Shown: positions 1 through 8,488 of the stretch, one piece after another
Layout of the letters: each line of letters opens with the position of its first letter
Numbering within the stretch: the first letter of the stretch is position 1
NCBI GenBank assembly: GCA_905215335.1
Contig: CAJMPQ010000003.1
Span: 62,001 to 126,000, forward strand
Origin: an uncultured bacterium
GTDB taxonomy: Bacteria; Cyanobacteriota; Vampirovibrionia; Gastranaerophilales; Gastranaerophilaceae
Length of the DNA stretch: 64,000 nt
Direction of reading: 5' to 3'
Notes under the pieces: generated by a model
Databases searched by the model: none
Told to the model about the DNA's origin: nothing
The model's input: only the letters and a program-made list of their open reading frames with translations
Made by a program: the position numbers and the translations under genes

Positions 1-935
1 CAATTCGGATTATATTTTAATGCTTGTGTAAAATACTCAATTGATTTTTGAGCCAAATCACTATCAAAAGTTTTTTCTGCTTTTGTGTAATATATTTGTC
101 CTAAACTTGCTAAGGATTCAAAGTCATAAGGATTATATTTTAGTGCATTTTCAAAAGCCGCAATAGCATCATTCTCTTTATCCAGACCAACCATTGCAAC
201 ACCCGACAAATAATATCCTAAATAGAATTTCGGATAATTAGAAATCACATATTCTGTCTTATAAACAGCCTCATTAAAATCACCTTTTTCTATATCCTCG
301 ATAGCTCCAAAAATGTATTTATCAACACCTTCCGGATTCAACATTTTACCATATTTTTGAGGACAATTAATTAAGGCTATATCTTCTTTTTTAGGTCTTG
401 GCAAATATATATGAGAATTATATTCATAAGCCTTAGCTAAAGAACCTTCATAGGCTGAATTATTTAAAGCCTTTTGCGCATACATCAAACGAGCATATAA
501 ATTTCCAAGCTCAGGATTTTGCAATTGAGCTTCTTTATCTGCACCTAAAACCATAGCTCCCAAAACTTTAGTTCCAGTTATAAATTTATCATCTGAAGTT
601 TTAAGCTCTATAGACTTTTGATAATCTTGTTGAGCTAAAATATATTGACGTAAAGCATAAAAACAATCACCTCTAAGCTTATACGCTTCATATTTTTTAG
701 GCTTAGAACTTATATAATTTGTTAAATACACTATAGCAGATTGATAATCTTTCTTATCCATTGAAGATATCGCATTTTCATAAAGATTTTCTACATCCGC
801 TGAAACATTTTCTTGCACAGATAAATCTTTACCCGCAGGAACTTCTTCTGCTGCATAAGCTTTATTTACAATTATATGACAAGTTCCCAATACCAACAGG
901 AACATCAATAGGCACATTTTCTTTGAATTTCTCAT
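1..935 (-). CDS. Secreted TPR-repeat protein (3' end outside window)
   Basis: The minus-strand frame runs from ATG at 935 to the left edge without a stop, so at least 311 residues are present and the C-terminus is missing. It starts after a GGGGTAAG Shine-Dalgarno. The N-terminus is a signal peptide (short basic segment, hydrophobic core, cleavage likely after NKAYA). The mature part has tetratricopeptide-like helices, for example a YENAISSMDKKDYQSAIVYL repeat near the start and a second cluster (AIAAFENALKYNPYDFESLA) near the window edge. TPR proteins are protein-interaction scaffolds; here it would act outside the cytoplasmic membrane. No enzymatic motif is visible. It is divergent from the tag gene. 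Confidence 0.8.
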   Translation of the reverse strand, partial: MRNSKKMCLLMFLLVLGTCHIIVNKAYAAEEVPAGKDLSVQENVSADVENLYENAISSMDKKDYQSAIVYLTNYISSKPKKYEAYKLRGDCFYALRQYILAQQDYQKSIELKTSDDKFITGTKVLGAMVLGADKEAQLQNPELGNLYARLMYAQKALNNSAYEGSLAKAYEYNSHIYLPRPKKEDIALINCPQKYGKMLNPEGVDKYIFGAIEDIEKGDFNEAVYKTEYVISNYPKFYLGYYLSGVAMVGLDKENDAIAAFENALKYNPYDFESLASLGQIYYTKAEKTFDSDLAQKSIEYFTQALKYNPN

Positions 936-1048
936 ACTTACCCCGTATCAACTAAAATAATTCGTGTATAATGAAATTATACAATATAAATTTAAATTAT
1001 TGAACATATTAACATTTTTGTAAAATATATAAAAATAAGGATTAGTAG

Positions 1049-1597
1049 ATGAAAAGATGTTTTTGGGTTGATGAGAAATCTGAAATTTATGTAAAATACC
1101 ACGATGAAGAATGGGGGGAACCTAAATATAACGATAGAGATTTGTTTGAATTACTTATTTTAGAATCTTTTCAAGCTGGATTATCTTGGATTACAGTTCT
1201 AAAAAAAAGAGAAGCCTTTAGAATTGCTTATGATAACTTTGATGTTGAAAAAGTTGCTAAATATAACGAAGATAAAGTTAACGAACTTTTGAATAATCAA
1301 AATATTATAAGAAGTAAAAATAAGATTTTAGCCTCAATAAATAATGCAAAAATTTTTATAAAAATACAAAAGGAATATGGAAGTTTTTCAAATTATATTT
1401 GGGGATTTACAAACAATAAAATTATAAAAAATACCCAAAATTACATACCTGTAAGTACACCATTATCAGATAAAATATCAAAAGATTTAAAATCCAGAGG
1501 TATGAAATACGTCGGCACAGTAATCATATATTCATACTTACAAGCTATCGGTATTGTTAATGATCACGAAAAAAGCTGCTTCAAATATAAACCATAA
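1049..1597 (+). CDS. tag: DNA-3-methyladenine glycosylase I
   Basis: 182 residues, the normal Tag length. The enzyme excises 3-methyladenine from alkylated DNA in base-excision repair. The family zinc site is complete: Cys4, His18, His173 and Cys177 match the ligands known for E. coli Tag. The YHDEEWG and ESFQAGLSWITVL motifs of the base-binding pocket are present. It starts at ATG after an AAGGA Shine-Dalgarno. It appears monocistronic, with about 130 bp of featureless AT-rich sequence before the next gene. Confidence 0.95.
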   Translation: MKRCFWVDEKSEIYVKYHDEEWGEPKYNDRDLFELLILESFQAGLSWITVLKKREAFRIAYDNFDVEKVAKYNEDKVNELLNNQNIIRSKNKILASINNAKIFIKIQKEYGSFSNYIWGFTNNKIIKNTQNYIPVSTPLSDKISKDLKSRGMKYVGTVIIYSYLQAIGIVNDHEKSCFKYKP

Positions 1598-1731
1598 TAT
1601 TCTAATATTTTTATATGATTTTTTGTAAAGTTTTATAATATATCTAGCAACTTTATTTTTTCTTTGATTTAAAATAAATGGTGGTGGGAATCACATTAAG
1701 TCAATAATCAAAAATTCGGCAGGAAATATAA

Positions 1732-2283
1732 ATGTCATTAACTAGTGGAATTAAACGTGTATGTGAATCTATCGGAAGAGACAATAACCCGGCTTATGCT
1801 GTTGTAGCTATTGCAACTGCGAAAGGTATTTTTAGACCATTATTCACAATGATGGATAAAAAAGAATCTCCCGAAACTAAAAAATATACAGCATTAAGAG
1901 AAGGCTTAACAGAAATAATTGCAATACCAACATATTTGGCTTGCGGAGCTTTAGCTGGAAAAGGTGCAGCACTTGTTAAAGATGCTGAAAAAGCTAAAAA
2001 AGCAAAACATAACCTAAGATTTATCGGAGTATGTACTGCAGCACTTATAGTTATTCCTGGATTATGTTCTTGTGTTGTTAAACCTTTTACTGATAAGATT
2101 TTCCATAAAAATGAAAAAGATGAACCTGCAAGATTAGATGTTACATCTAAAACAAATGATATTGATACAAAGAAAGTTCAACTATCTCAAACTGGAAATA
2201 TTAGTCAAAGACCAAATACAGCTCCAATATACAGAAGTTATGATTTGGCATCTTTTACAAACAATGGAATGAGGGTAGGTTAA
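1732..2283 (+). CDS. Conserved membrane protein, paralogue of the next gene
   Basis: 183 residues, function unknown to me. Two hydrophobic stretches (about residues 62-80 and 98-118) suggest two membrane helices. A motif FRPLFTMMDKKESPETKKY near residues 37-55 recurs as GRPSFILMDHNIDQQTKKY in the downstream gene, so the two are diverged tandem duplicates. The C-terminal third is polar and ends in a SFTNNGMRVG tail. An AGGAA Shine-Dalgarno supports the start, and the next ATG follows the stop after 1 nt, implying translational coupling. I believe this family is lineage-specific (Gastranaerophilales), but that is from memory of the motif style rather than a search. Confidence 0.7.
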   Translation: MSLTSGIKRVCESIGRDNNPAYAVVAIATAKGIFRPLFTMMDKKESPETKKYTALREGLTEIIAIPTYLACGALAGKGAALVKDAEKAKKAKHNLRFIGVCTAALIVIPGLCSCVVKPFTDKIFHKNEKDEPARLDVTSKTNDIDTKKVQLSQTGNISQRPNTAPIYRSYDLASFTNNGMRVG

Positions 2284-2284
2284 T

Positions 2285-2953
2285 ATGATAAGCGGAATAC
2301 AAAATTTAATTTCTAATCCTACTTTATATAACATGACCCAAAGTACAGTTACTCAAATTACAACTGAGACTTGCCTTAAAGCTGTTGGCCGTCCAAGTTT
2401 TATCCTTATGGATCATAACATTGACCAACAAACAAAAAAATATTCTTCAGTTAAAGAGTTTTTATATCAAATGACCTGTTTAGGTATTTATTTAGCAGCA
2501 GTAATGCCTTTACTAAAAAAAGGAACATTTGCTTTAGCTAGAAAAATGTATAAAAACGAACCAGTATTTCAAGCATTTCAAAAATCTGGAGATTTTATGA
2601 AATACTACAAAATGGATGATGCTGGAAAAGCTGCAAAACTAGCTGAAATAAACAAACTTCATTCCGGAGACAAATTCACAAGAGAAAATATCAATGAAGA
2701 TTTTGCAAAAGGTTTAATCGAAGGAACTTCAATTCTTGGTTCTGTTACAGGATTAGCTATCATTGCACCTATAATCTCACATCCATTTATTCACCCAATA
2801 TTAAAAGCTTGTGGACTTGATAAAAAAGAAGGTTCTGTATCAAACGACAAACAAGAAGAAGGTAAAGTTATAACTCAACCTCAAGAAAATATTAAACCCA
2901 AAGAAGATATTCACGAGTCAGAAGATCATGATGATGATCACGACGATGATTAA
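2285..2953 (+). CDS. Conserved membrane protein, paralogue of the previous gene
   Basis: 222 residues with a shared FILMD...QTKKY segment near residues 38-55 and two to three hydrophobic helices (about 62-80, 145-165). The C-terminus is highly acidic and ends in an HDDDHDDD run that could bind divalent cations; this is a visible property rather than a known function. The start overlaps the end of the upstream gene and uses its GGGTAGG as Shine-Dalgarno. It converges on hydE, and the two stop codons overlap by 4 bp. No enzymatic motif is visible. Confidence 0.7.
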   Translation: MISGIQNLISNPTLYNMTQSTVTQITTETCLKAVGRPSFILMDHNIDQQTKKYSSVKEFLYQMTCLGIYLAAVMPLLKKGTFALARKMYKNEPVFQAFQKSGDFMKYYKMDDAGKAAKLAEINKLHSGDKFTRENINEDFAKGLIEGTSILGSVTGLAIIAPIISHPFIHPILKACGLDKKEGSVSNDKQEEGKVITQPQENIKPKEDIHESEDHDDDHDDD

Positions 2954-3969
2954 TTATTTCTAAAACCTTTTGATTTTGATACATAACGCCCAATCGTAGA
3001 TAATAATTTATCTATGTCATTTTGAATACCAAATTTCACACCATTAATCCCTGCTTTATTAGGATAAATTTCATATTTGGATGGACTTTCACCTTCGGTA
3101 ATGTTTGGCATAAAAACATTAGCACCACTTTGCAAAGCTATATTTCTCCCATTAGGACTTAAAGTTTCCATAGCTGTTGTAGCTGGAATATTTATATCCG
3201 GCAATAATAATCTTGTTATAGCCATAACTTTTAAAGCTAAATCAAACGAACCGTATTTTTCATTAGCTAAAGGCGTTTGCGGATGAGGTATAAATGGGCC
3301 AACTCCAACCATATCAGCATTTAATTCTTTAAAAAACAATATATCATCCGCTAAAGACTCGACTGTTTGTCCTGGTAAACCAATTAAACAACCGGTACCA
3401 GTTTCAAAACCTAAACTTTTCAAATTATACAAACATTGCTTTCTATTTTGCAAACTCATACCAGGGTGCATATTTTCGTATAAAATCGGATCTGTAGTTT
3501 CTATTCTTAAAAGATATCTATCAGCACCTGCAGCTTTAAATGCTGCATAATCCTCAAAACTGCGTTCACCAATACTCAAGGTAAGAGCAACATCATACTT
3601 TTTTATAGCCTCAATAATTTCACACATTAAATCTGTAGAATAAAAAGAATCTTCACCACCTTGTAAAACTACCGTTTTAAATCCATTTTCTACACCGTGC
3701 TGAACTATTTTAAGAATCTCATCTTTTGATAACCTATATCTTTCAACATTTGCATTTTCTCTTCTTATTCCACAGTATTTACAAGTTTGCTTACAGATAT
3801 TTGTAAACTCTATTAAACCTCTTAAATATACACCATCCCCAACATCCTCTCTTCGTATATTATCTGCCGCATCAAATAACTCAACACCATCAGAGTTTAA
3901 TAATTCAATAATCTCTGACTTTTTAAGTTTATGATTTAATTTTGCTGTTTCTAAAATATTTTTAATCAT
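2950..3969 (-). CDS. hydE: [FeFe]-hydrogenase H-cluster maturation radical SAM protein HydE
   Basis: 339 residues, typical for HydE. The radical-SAM cluster motif CX3CX2C is at Cys59, Cys63 and Cys66, followed by GIRREN and VERYRLS, a pattern characteristic of HydE and distinct from BioB. HydE acts with HydF and HydG to build the diiron subcluster of [FeFe] hydrogenase from the HydG product, so the organism probably makes or consumes H2 anaerobically. Neither hydF, hydG nor the hydrogenase is in this window. Start ATG has an AGAAAG Shine-Dalgarno. It is last in a minus-strand run. BioB/PylB-like relatives are the main alternative. Confidence 0.9.
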   Translation of the reverse strand: MIKNILETAKLNHKLKKSEIIELLNSDGVELFDAADNIRREDVGDGVYLRGLIEFTNICKQTCKYCGIRRENANVERYRLSKDEILKIVQHGVENGFKTVVLQGGEDSFYSTDLMCEIIEAIKKYDVALTLSIGERSFEDYAAFKAAGADRYLLRIETTDPILYENMHPGMSLQNRKQCLYNLKSLGFETGTGCLIGLPGQTVESLADDILFFKELNADMVGVGPFIPHPQTPLANEKYGSFDLALKVMAITRLLLPDINIPATTAMETLSPNGRNIALQSGANVFMPNITEGESPSKYEIYPNKAGINGVKFGIQNDIDKLLSTIGRYVSKSKGFRNN

Positions 3970-3984
3970 ATCTTTCTAAATAGT

Positions 3985-4007
3985 AGGCAAGGTATAAAAC
4001 CTTGCCT
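3985..4007 (-). terminator. Hairpin between ligase gene and hydE
   Basis: A perfect 9-bp stem (AGGCAAGGT / ACCTTGCCT) with a 5-nt ATAAA loop sits between the acyl ligase stop and the hydE start. No strong T-run follows on the minus strand, so it is either a weak terminator/attenuator or an mRNA processing hairpin that lowers hydE expression relative to the upstream genes. Confidence 0.5.
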
Positions 4008-4032
4008 CTTAATCTCTGTAACAATCTATATT

Positions 4033-5706
4033 TTAATAACAAGACATTGTTTGTTCTTTTACAACATTTCTTTTAACTTTTCTTGTTGCGGTTCTAGGTA
4101 ATGGCTCTTTTCTAACCACTATGTTAACAGGACGTTTATATGGTGCTAATTGAACAGACAACGCTTTTACTTCATGACCGATGAAAGCTTGTAATTCGGC
4201 TTCTTCTTTATATTTAGCTAAAACATCATCAGTAGGAACAATAACTGTCATAATTTCTTCAGTACCATCTTTAGCACCTGAAGTTCTTATAGCTCCAAAC
4301 ACACAAACTTCTGCAAAATTCGGATTTTTTTCTAATACAGCTTCTACTTCTTCTGGGAATACTTTTTTACCACCAGATAATACAATCATATTTTTTATTC
4401 TACCTGTGATATATAATCTTCCATCTGAATCAAATTCAGCAATATCGCCAGTATGTAACCAACCATCTGGTTCTAAAACTTCAGCAGTCTTTTCAGGATT
4501 ATTATAATAACCTTTCATAACAGAAGGACCTTTTACAAGTAACTCTCCTGTTTCCTCATCAATTTTAGCTTCGTAAGAATCTAAAACTGGACCTACAGAT
4601 AATAATTTTCTGTCATCGCCTCTATCTACAGAAATAATTGGACTTGTTTCAGATAATCCATAACATTGGAAGACTTTGATACCAATCCTTTCAAAGAATT
4701 CACCAACTGTAGGATCTAAAGGTGCCCCACCAGTTATAAAGCCATAGAAATTTCCACCAAATTTTGCTAAAATACTTCTGAATAATTGACGTTTAATATT
4801 GTAATCAGTAATATATTCAGCCGCAGCATAAGATCTTTCGAATAAAACTTTTTCTTCTGTTGGTAAAGACTTGATATCTGCTTCAATTGTATTTTTTAAC
4901 AATTTTAAGAACGCTGGAACAACAATCATAAAATCAATTTTCTTTTCTCTCATATCACCCAAAACATCTTTTGGTTTCAAACTTTGAGGGTAAAAAATTG
5001 AAGAACCTCTATTCAAAAATGTAGAAAAACCAACAGTTAATTCAAACAAATGGTTCATTGGTAAAATTGATAATAAATTAACATTTTCATGAGGCATAAT
5101 TTCCGGTAAAATTTTTGACATTTCTAAAACTTGAGTTGTCATATTACCGAAAGTTGTTTGAACACCTTTTGGTGCTCCTGTAGTACCTGAAGTATAGATA
5201 ATTAAAGCTGTATCTCTTAATGATCTATGACGCCATTTGCATTCTCTACCAGATGGTAAAGTATATAAACTTGGAATTTCAGAATCATAATGAGGTTCAT
5301 CCATTAAAATTAAATGTTTTATACTTGGAATACGTTTTTGTAATTCTAAACCTTTTTCTAAATTAGCTTGGGATAAAGCTAAAACAGATGGTTGGCAACT
5401 TGATAAAATTGATTCCAATTCATAAATTGTTAATTTATTATCTAACGGTACAGTAACCATACCTGAAATTACGGCTGCAAATAAACAAGCACCCATTTCT
5501 GGCATTGATTCTGATAAAATTGCAAGTTTTTCACCTTTTTGCATTTCCAAATCAGTAATCAAATAACTTGCAAACTGCTTAGTTAATAAACCTAAACCTT
5601 TATATGTTAACTCTTTCCAACCATATTTATTTCTTTTACCAAGAGCAATTCTTTCACCATACAACTTTGTATTTTGATCTAAAAGTGATAAAACATTCTC
5701 TTTCAT
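4033..5706 (-). CDS. AMP-dependent acyl-CoA/acyl-ACP synthetase (FadD/AAS-like)
   Basis: 557 residues from the ATG at 5706, which has a GGGGAG Shine-Dalgarno; a frame extension to 5745 has none and was not used. It belongs to the ANL superfamily: P-loop-like IIYTSGTTGAPKGV, A5-type motif YGLSETSP, GWLHTGDIAEFDSDGRLYI and the hinge/IKNMIVLSGGKKVFPEE segment. It activates fatty acids to acyl-AMP and transfers them to CoA or ACP. It lies directly downstream of an acyl-ACP thioesterase, so the pair can release and recapture acyl chains, as in fatty-acid recycling or membrane lipid remodelling. Substrate chain length cannot be read from the sequence. Confidence 0.88.
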   Translation of the reverse strand: MKENVLSLLDQNTKLYGERIALGKRNKYGWKELTYKGLGLLTKQFASYLITDLEMQKGEKLAILSESMPEMGACLFAAVISGMVTVPLDNKLTIYELESILSSCQPSVLALSQANLEKGLELQKRIPSIKHLILMDEPHYDSEIPSLYTLPSGRECKWRHRSLRDTALIIYTSGTTGAPKGVQTTFGNMTTQVLEMSKILPEIMPHENVNLLSILPMNHLFELTVGFSTFLNRGSSIFYPQSLKPKDVLGDMREKKIDFMIVVPAFLKLLKNTIEADIKSLPTEEKVLFERSYAAAEYITDYNIKRQLFRSILAKFGGNFYGFITGGAPLDPTVGEFFERIGIKVFQCYGLSETSPIISVDRGDDRKLLSVGPVLDSYEAKIDEETGELLVKGPSVMKGYYNNPEKTAEVLEPDGWLHTGDIAEFDSDGRLYITGRIKNMIVLSGGKKVFPEEVEAVLEKNPNFAEVCVFGAIRTSGAKDGTEEIMTVIVPTDDVLAKYKEEAELQAFIGHEVKALSVQLAPYKRPVNIVVRKEPLPRTATRKVKRNVVKEQTMSCY

Positions 5707-5772
5707 ACTATTCTCCCCATTAATCCTAAACATTTTATTTGTCAAAATTATATCACAAATTCCTTACCCTGA

Positions 5773-6549
5773 CTATTTATTTACAAATTCTGCACGGATT
5801 AAACATACTTCATCTCCAGTATTCGCATTTTTAATCAAATGTTCTGTAACTAAATTAGCTTTATCAATTTTTACTGAAGACACTATATCTTCTCCATACC
5901 TAACTTCGTGCTTAAAATAAATATCTAAGGCTTTTAAATTATGTGATGCTCGAAAATCATAATCTAAAGCTTCCATAGCCCAAGTTACGTAAACTGTATT
6001 ATTAACGTGCCCATTAAAATCTAAATCATCATATCGAACATGGAAAATTTTCTCAGAATCGACTTCGTCTATTGGTTTTAACTTTCTTAATTGTAAATCA
6101 TCTTCGCGCTTATCAAATTTAATAAATTCCGGATAATCTTGGCTAAGATTTACCACAAATTTATTTTCGAGATTTACAATAAACCAACTTGTTACAGCTC
6201 TAAACAATCTTTCATTATTATAAGGATTAAATCCTTCAAAGTCCCTATAAGCCGTCAATTTTTGAACACCACGGTTTTCAGTTTGAATTTTTATTTTATC
6301 CAATCCCACAGGATAGTTATCAAATTCTAAGCGATAACGAATTAAAAACCAACCGAGCCCCTTTTTACACAACTCATCCCAGCTGTATTGATGACCTAAT
6401 TTATCAATAGACTTTGCTGCCAAATCTTGCAAATAATTCAACAACACTGCAGGCTTTAAAACTTGTTGTCTATCAACTTCAGACATTGATATTGGATAAA
6501 TTGATTCTAATGTATACTTAACGTTATCTTCTGTAAAAATAATACTCAT
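5773..6549 (-). CDS. Acyl-ACP thioesterase (FatA/FatB family)
   Basis: 258 residues forming two tandem hot-dog domains as in bacterial and plant acyl-ACP thioesterases. The second domain carries the catalytic-type motif DLDFNGHVNNTVYVTW with Asp177, Asn179 and His181; the first has GLGWFLIRYRLEF. It hydrolyses acyl-ACP to free fatty acid in the cytoplasm and ends fatty-acid elongation. AGGAT Shine-Dalgarno before ATG. It lies 9 bp downstream of the Na/Pi transporter gene and 66 bp upstream of the acyl ligase, so it is probably co-transcribed with both. Confidence 0.88.
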   Translation of the reverse strand: MSIIFTEDNVKYTLESIYPISMSEVDRQQVLKPAVLLNYLQDLAAKSIDKLGHQYSWDELCKKGLGWFLIRYRLEFDNYPVGLDKIKIQTENRGVQKLTAYRDFEGFNPYNNERLFRAVTSWFIVNLENKFVVNLSQDYPEFIKFDKREDDLQLRKLKPIDEVDSEKIFHVRYDDLDFNGHVNNTVYVTWAMEALDYDFRASHNLKALDIYFKHEVRYGEDIVSSVKIDKANLVTEHLIKNANTGDEVCLIRAEFVNK

Positions 6550-6558
6550 TGTAATATC

Positions 6559-8328
6559 CTATAATTTAGCAATATCAATTGGTTCTACTGCATAGTGAGA
6601 TTTGAATTCTGCAACTTCTTTATTAAATTCATCACCATCAACTTCTTTTAATTTACTTTTCAATATATGTTTTGGAATAGATGAATTAATAGATTGAATA
6701 CTATTTGCCGCAATATTTGAACAGTGATCAGATATTCTTTCCAAATCATTTAAAATTTCTGCATAAACAAATCCACGTTTGATATGAGATTTTTCTTTTT
6801 TAACACGTTTAATATGATTTTTCTTAGCAATATAAGAGATATCATCAACAACTTGTTCCAAAGGTTCAACATGGTATGCTAGTTCTAAATCATGTTCTAC
6901 AAAAGATTTAACTGTTACATCAAAAACTTCCTTAACGGCATTTACAACACGTTTTAATTCACTAACAGTTTCAGGAGACAATACCCAATCTTTTCTGTGC
7001 ATTTTATTTGCTAAATTCAAAATATGAATTGCGTGGTCTGCAATTTTTTCAAAATCAGAAATTGATAATATCAATTGAGAAATTTTATTACTATCCTCAT
7101 CTGACAACTCTTTTCCTGACAATTTTTGTAAGAATGATTCTAAAGTATCTTGATATTTGTCTATTAAAATTTCATTTTTGTTAATTATTTCCGCAACTTT
7201 TGGATTATATTGTTTTAACATTCTTACAGACATAACAAGAGTATCCCTTGTTATTTTGGCCATTGTTCCTGTCGTTTTATAACATTGAGCAATAGCAATA
7301 GAAGGTGTTAACAACAATCTTTCATCCAAAATAACTTCTTTTTCATCTTCTTTATCTTTAACCACAAACAATGCAATTTTTTCTAATTGTTTTGCAAATG
7401 GGAATAAAATTATTGTAGTTGCAATATTAAATATTGAATGAGCAACAGCTATACCAAATGGATTTGTTGCCTCACTAAATGGATAATTTATAAAATAATG
7501 TCCAAAATAATACAATGGTAAAAATATTATTGCACCCAAAACATTAAATACAACGTGAACAACTGAAACTCTCTTTGCATTAGTATTTACACCAATACTT
7601 GATAATACTGCAGTTATACAAGTACCAATATTTTGACCAATAATAATTGGAACTGCAACAGCATAAGAAATACTGCCAGTCATTGATAAAGCTTGTAACA
7701 TACCAACTGAAGCAGCAGAACTCTGAATAATTGCAGTAACAACCATACCTACCAATAACCCTAATAACGGATTAGTAAATAAAGTTAATATATGAGAAAA
7801 TTCTGGACTTTTGGCTAATGGTGCCATTGATGAGGACATCAATTCCATACCAAACATCAATACAGCAAATCCGACTAAAAATGTACCTATATTTTTTCTT
7901 TTTGAAAGATTATTTTTAGATGTCATAATCATTATGACTCCTAACAAAGCTAAAACCGGACAAAAAGATGCCGGTTTTAATAATCTTAAAAAGAAATTAG
8001 TACTTTGAATTCCAGATAAACTTAAAATCCAAGATGTAATAGTTGTACCAACATTAGATCCCATAATTATTCCAATTGATTGAGACAACTTCATTATGCC
8101 TGAATTAACAAAACCTACAAGCATAACTGTTACTGCTGAAGAACTTTGTATCGCAATTGTAATACCTGCACCTAATGCAAAACTTTTTATAGGATTGGAG
8201 GTCATTTTTTCTAATAATTTTTCCATACGTCCACCCGCGATTTTTTCTAAACCGGCAGACATAACAATCATTCCATATAGGAAAAACGCCAAACCACCAC
8301 ATAGTGTAAATAGCGAAAATATATCCAT
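6559..8328 (-). CDS. Na+/phosphate cotransporter family protein with C-terminal PhoU-like domain
   Basis: 589 residues. The N-terminal ~310 residues hold two inverted Na/Pi-cotransporter repeats, each with the QSSS/QSSA signature (IQSSSAVTVMLVGFVNSG and IQSSAASVGMLQALS). The C-terminal ~240 residues are helical and PhoU-like. The family (NptA/YjbB type) moves phosphate across the inner membrane with Na+; the PhoU-like part probably regulates it. A strong AAAGGAGG Shine-Dalgarno precedes ATG. It is followed after 9 bp by the thioesterase gene. There is 160 bp of AT-rich sequence without features between it and the AsmA-like gene. Confidence 0.9.
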   Translation of the reverse strand: MDIFSLFTLCGGLAFFLYGMIVMSAGLEKIAGGRMEKLLEKMTSNPIKSFALGAGITIAIQSSSAVTVMLVGFVNSGIMKLSQSIGIIMGSNVGTTITSWILSLSGIQSTNFFLRLLKPASFCPVLALLGVIMIMTSKNNLSKRKNIGTFLVGFAVLMFGMELMSSSMAPLAKSPEFSHILTLFTNPLLGLLVGMVVTAIIQSSAASVGMLQALSMTGSISYAVAVPIIIGQNIGTCITAVLSSIGVNTNAKRVSVVHVVFNVLGAIIFLPLYYFGHYFINYPFSEATNPFGIAVAHSIFNIATTIILFPFAKQLEKIALFVVKDKEDEKEVILDERLLLTPSIAIAQCYKTTGTMAKITRDTLVMSVRMLKQYNPKVAEIINKNEILIDKYQDTLESFLQKLSGKELSDEDSNKISQLILSISDFEKIADHAIHILNLANKMHRKDWVLSPETVSELKRVVNAVKEVFDVTVKSFVEHDLELAYHVEPLEQVVDDISYIAKKNHIKRVKKEKSHIKRGFVYAEILNDLERISDHCSNIAANSIQSINSSIPKHILKSKLKEVDGDEFNKEVAEFKSHYAVEPIDIAKL

Positions 8329-8488
8329 AAAACCTCCTTTGAGACTATTCTATTTATTCCAGTTTGATTATTACATGTTTCAGTCTATAATCACAATCAT
8401 TATGCTATAAAGATTGGGTTTTGACAAGAAAATAGAACTCTTATAAAGAAATATATTTCCAAATATTTACAAAAATTATAGGATAATT

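Noticed and set aside
761..955. Plus-strand frame over the TPR protein
   Set aside because: Antisense shadow of the minus-strand TPR gene, which has codon structure, signal peptide and ribosome site.
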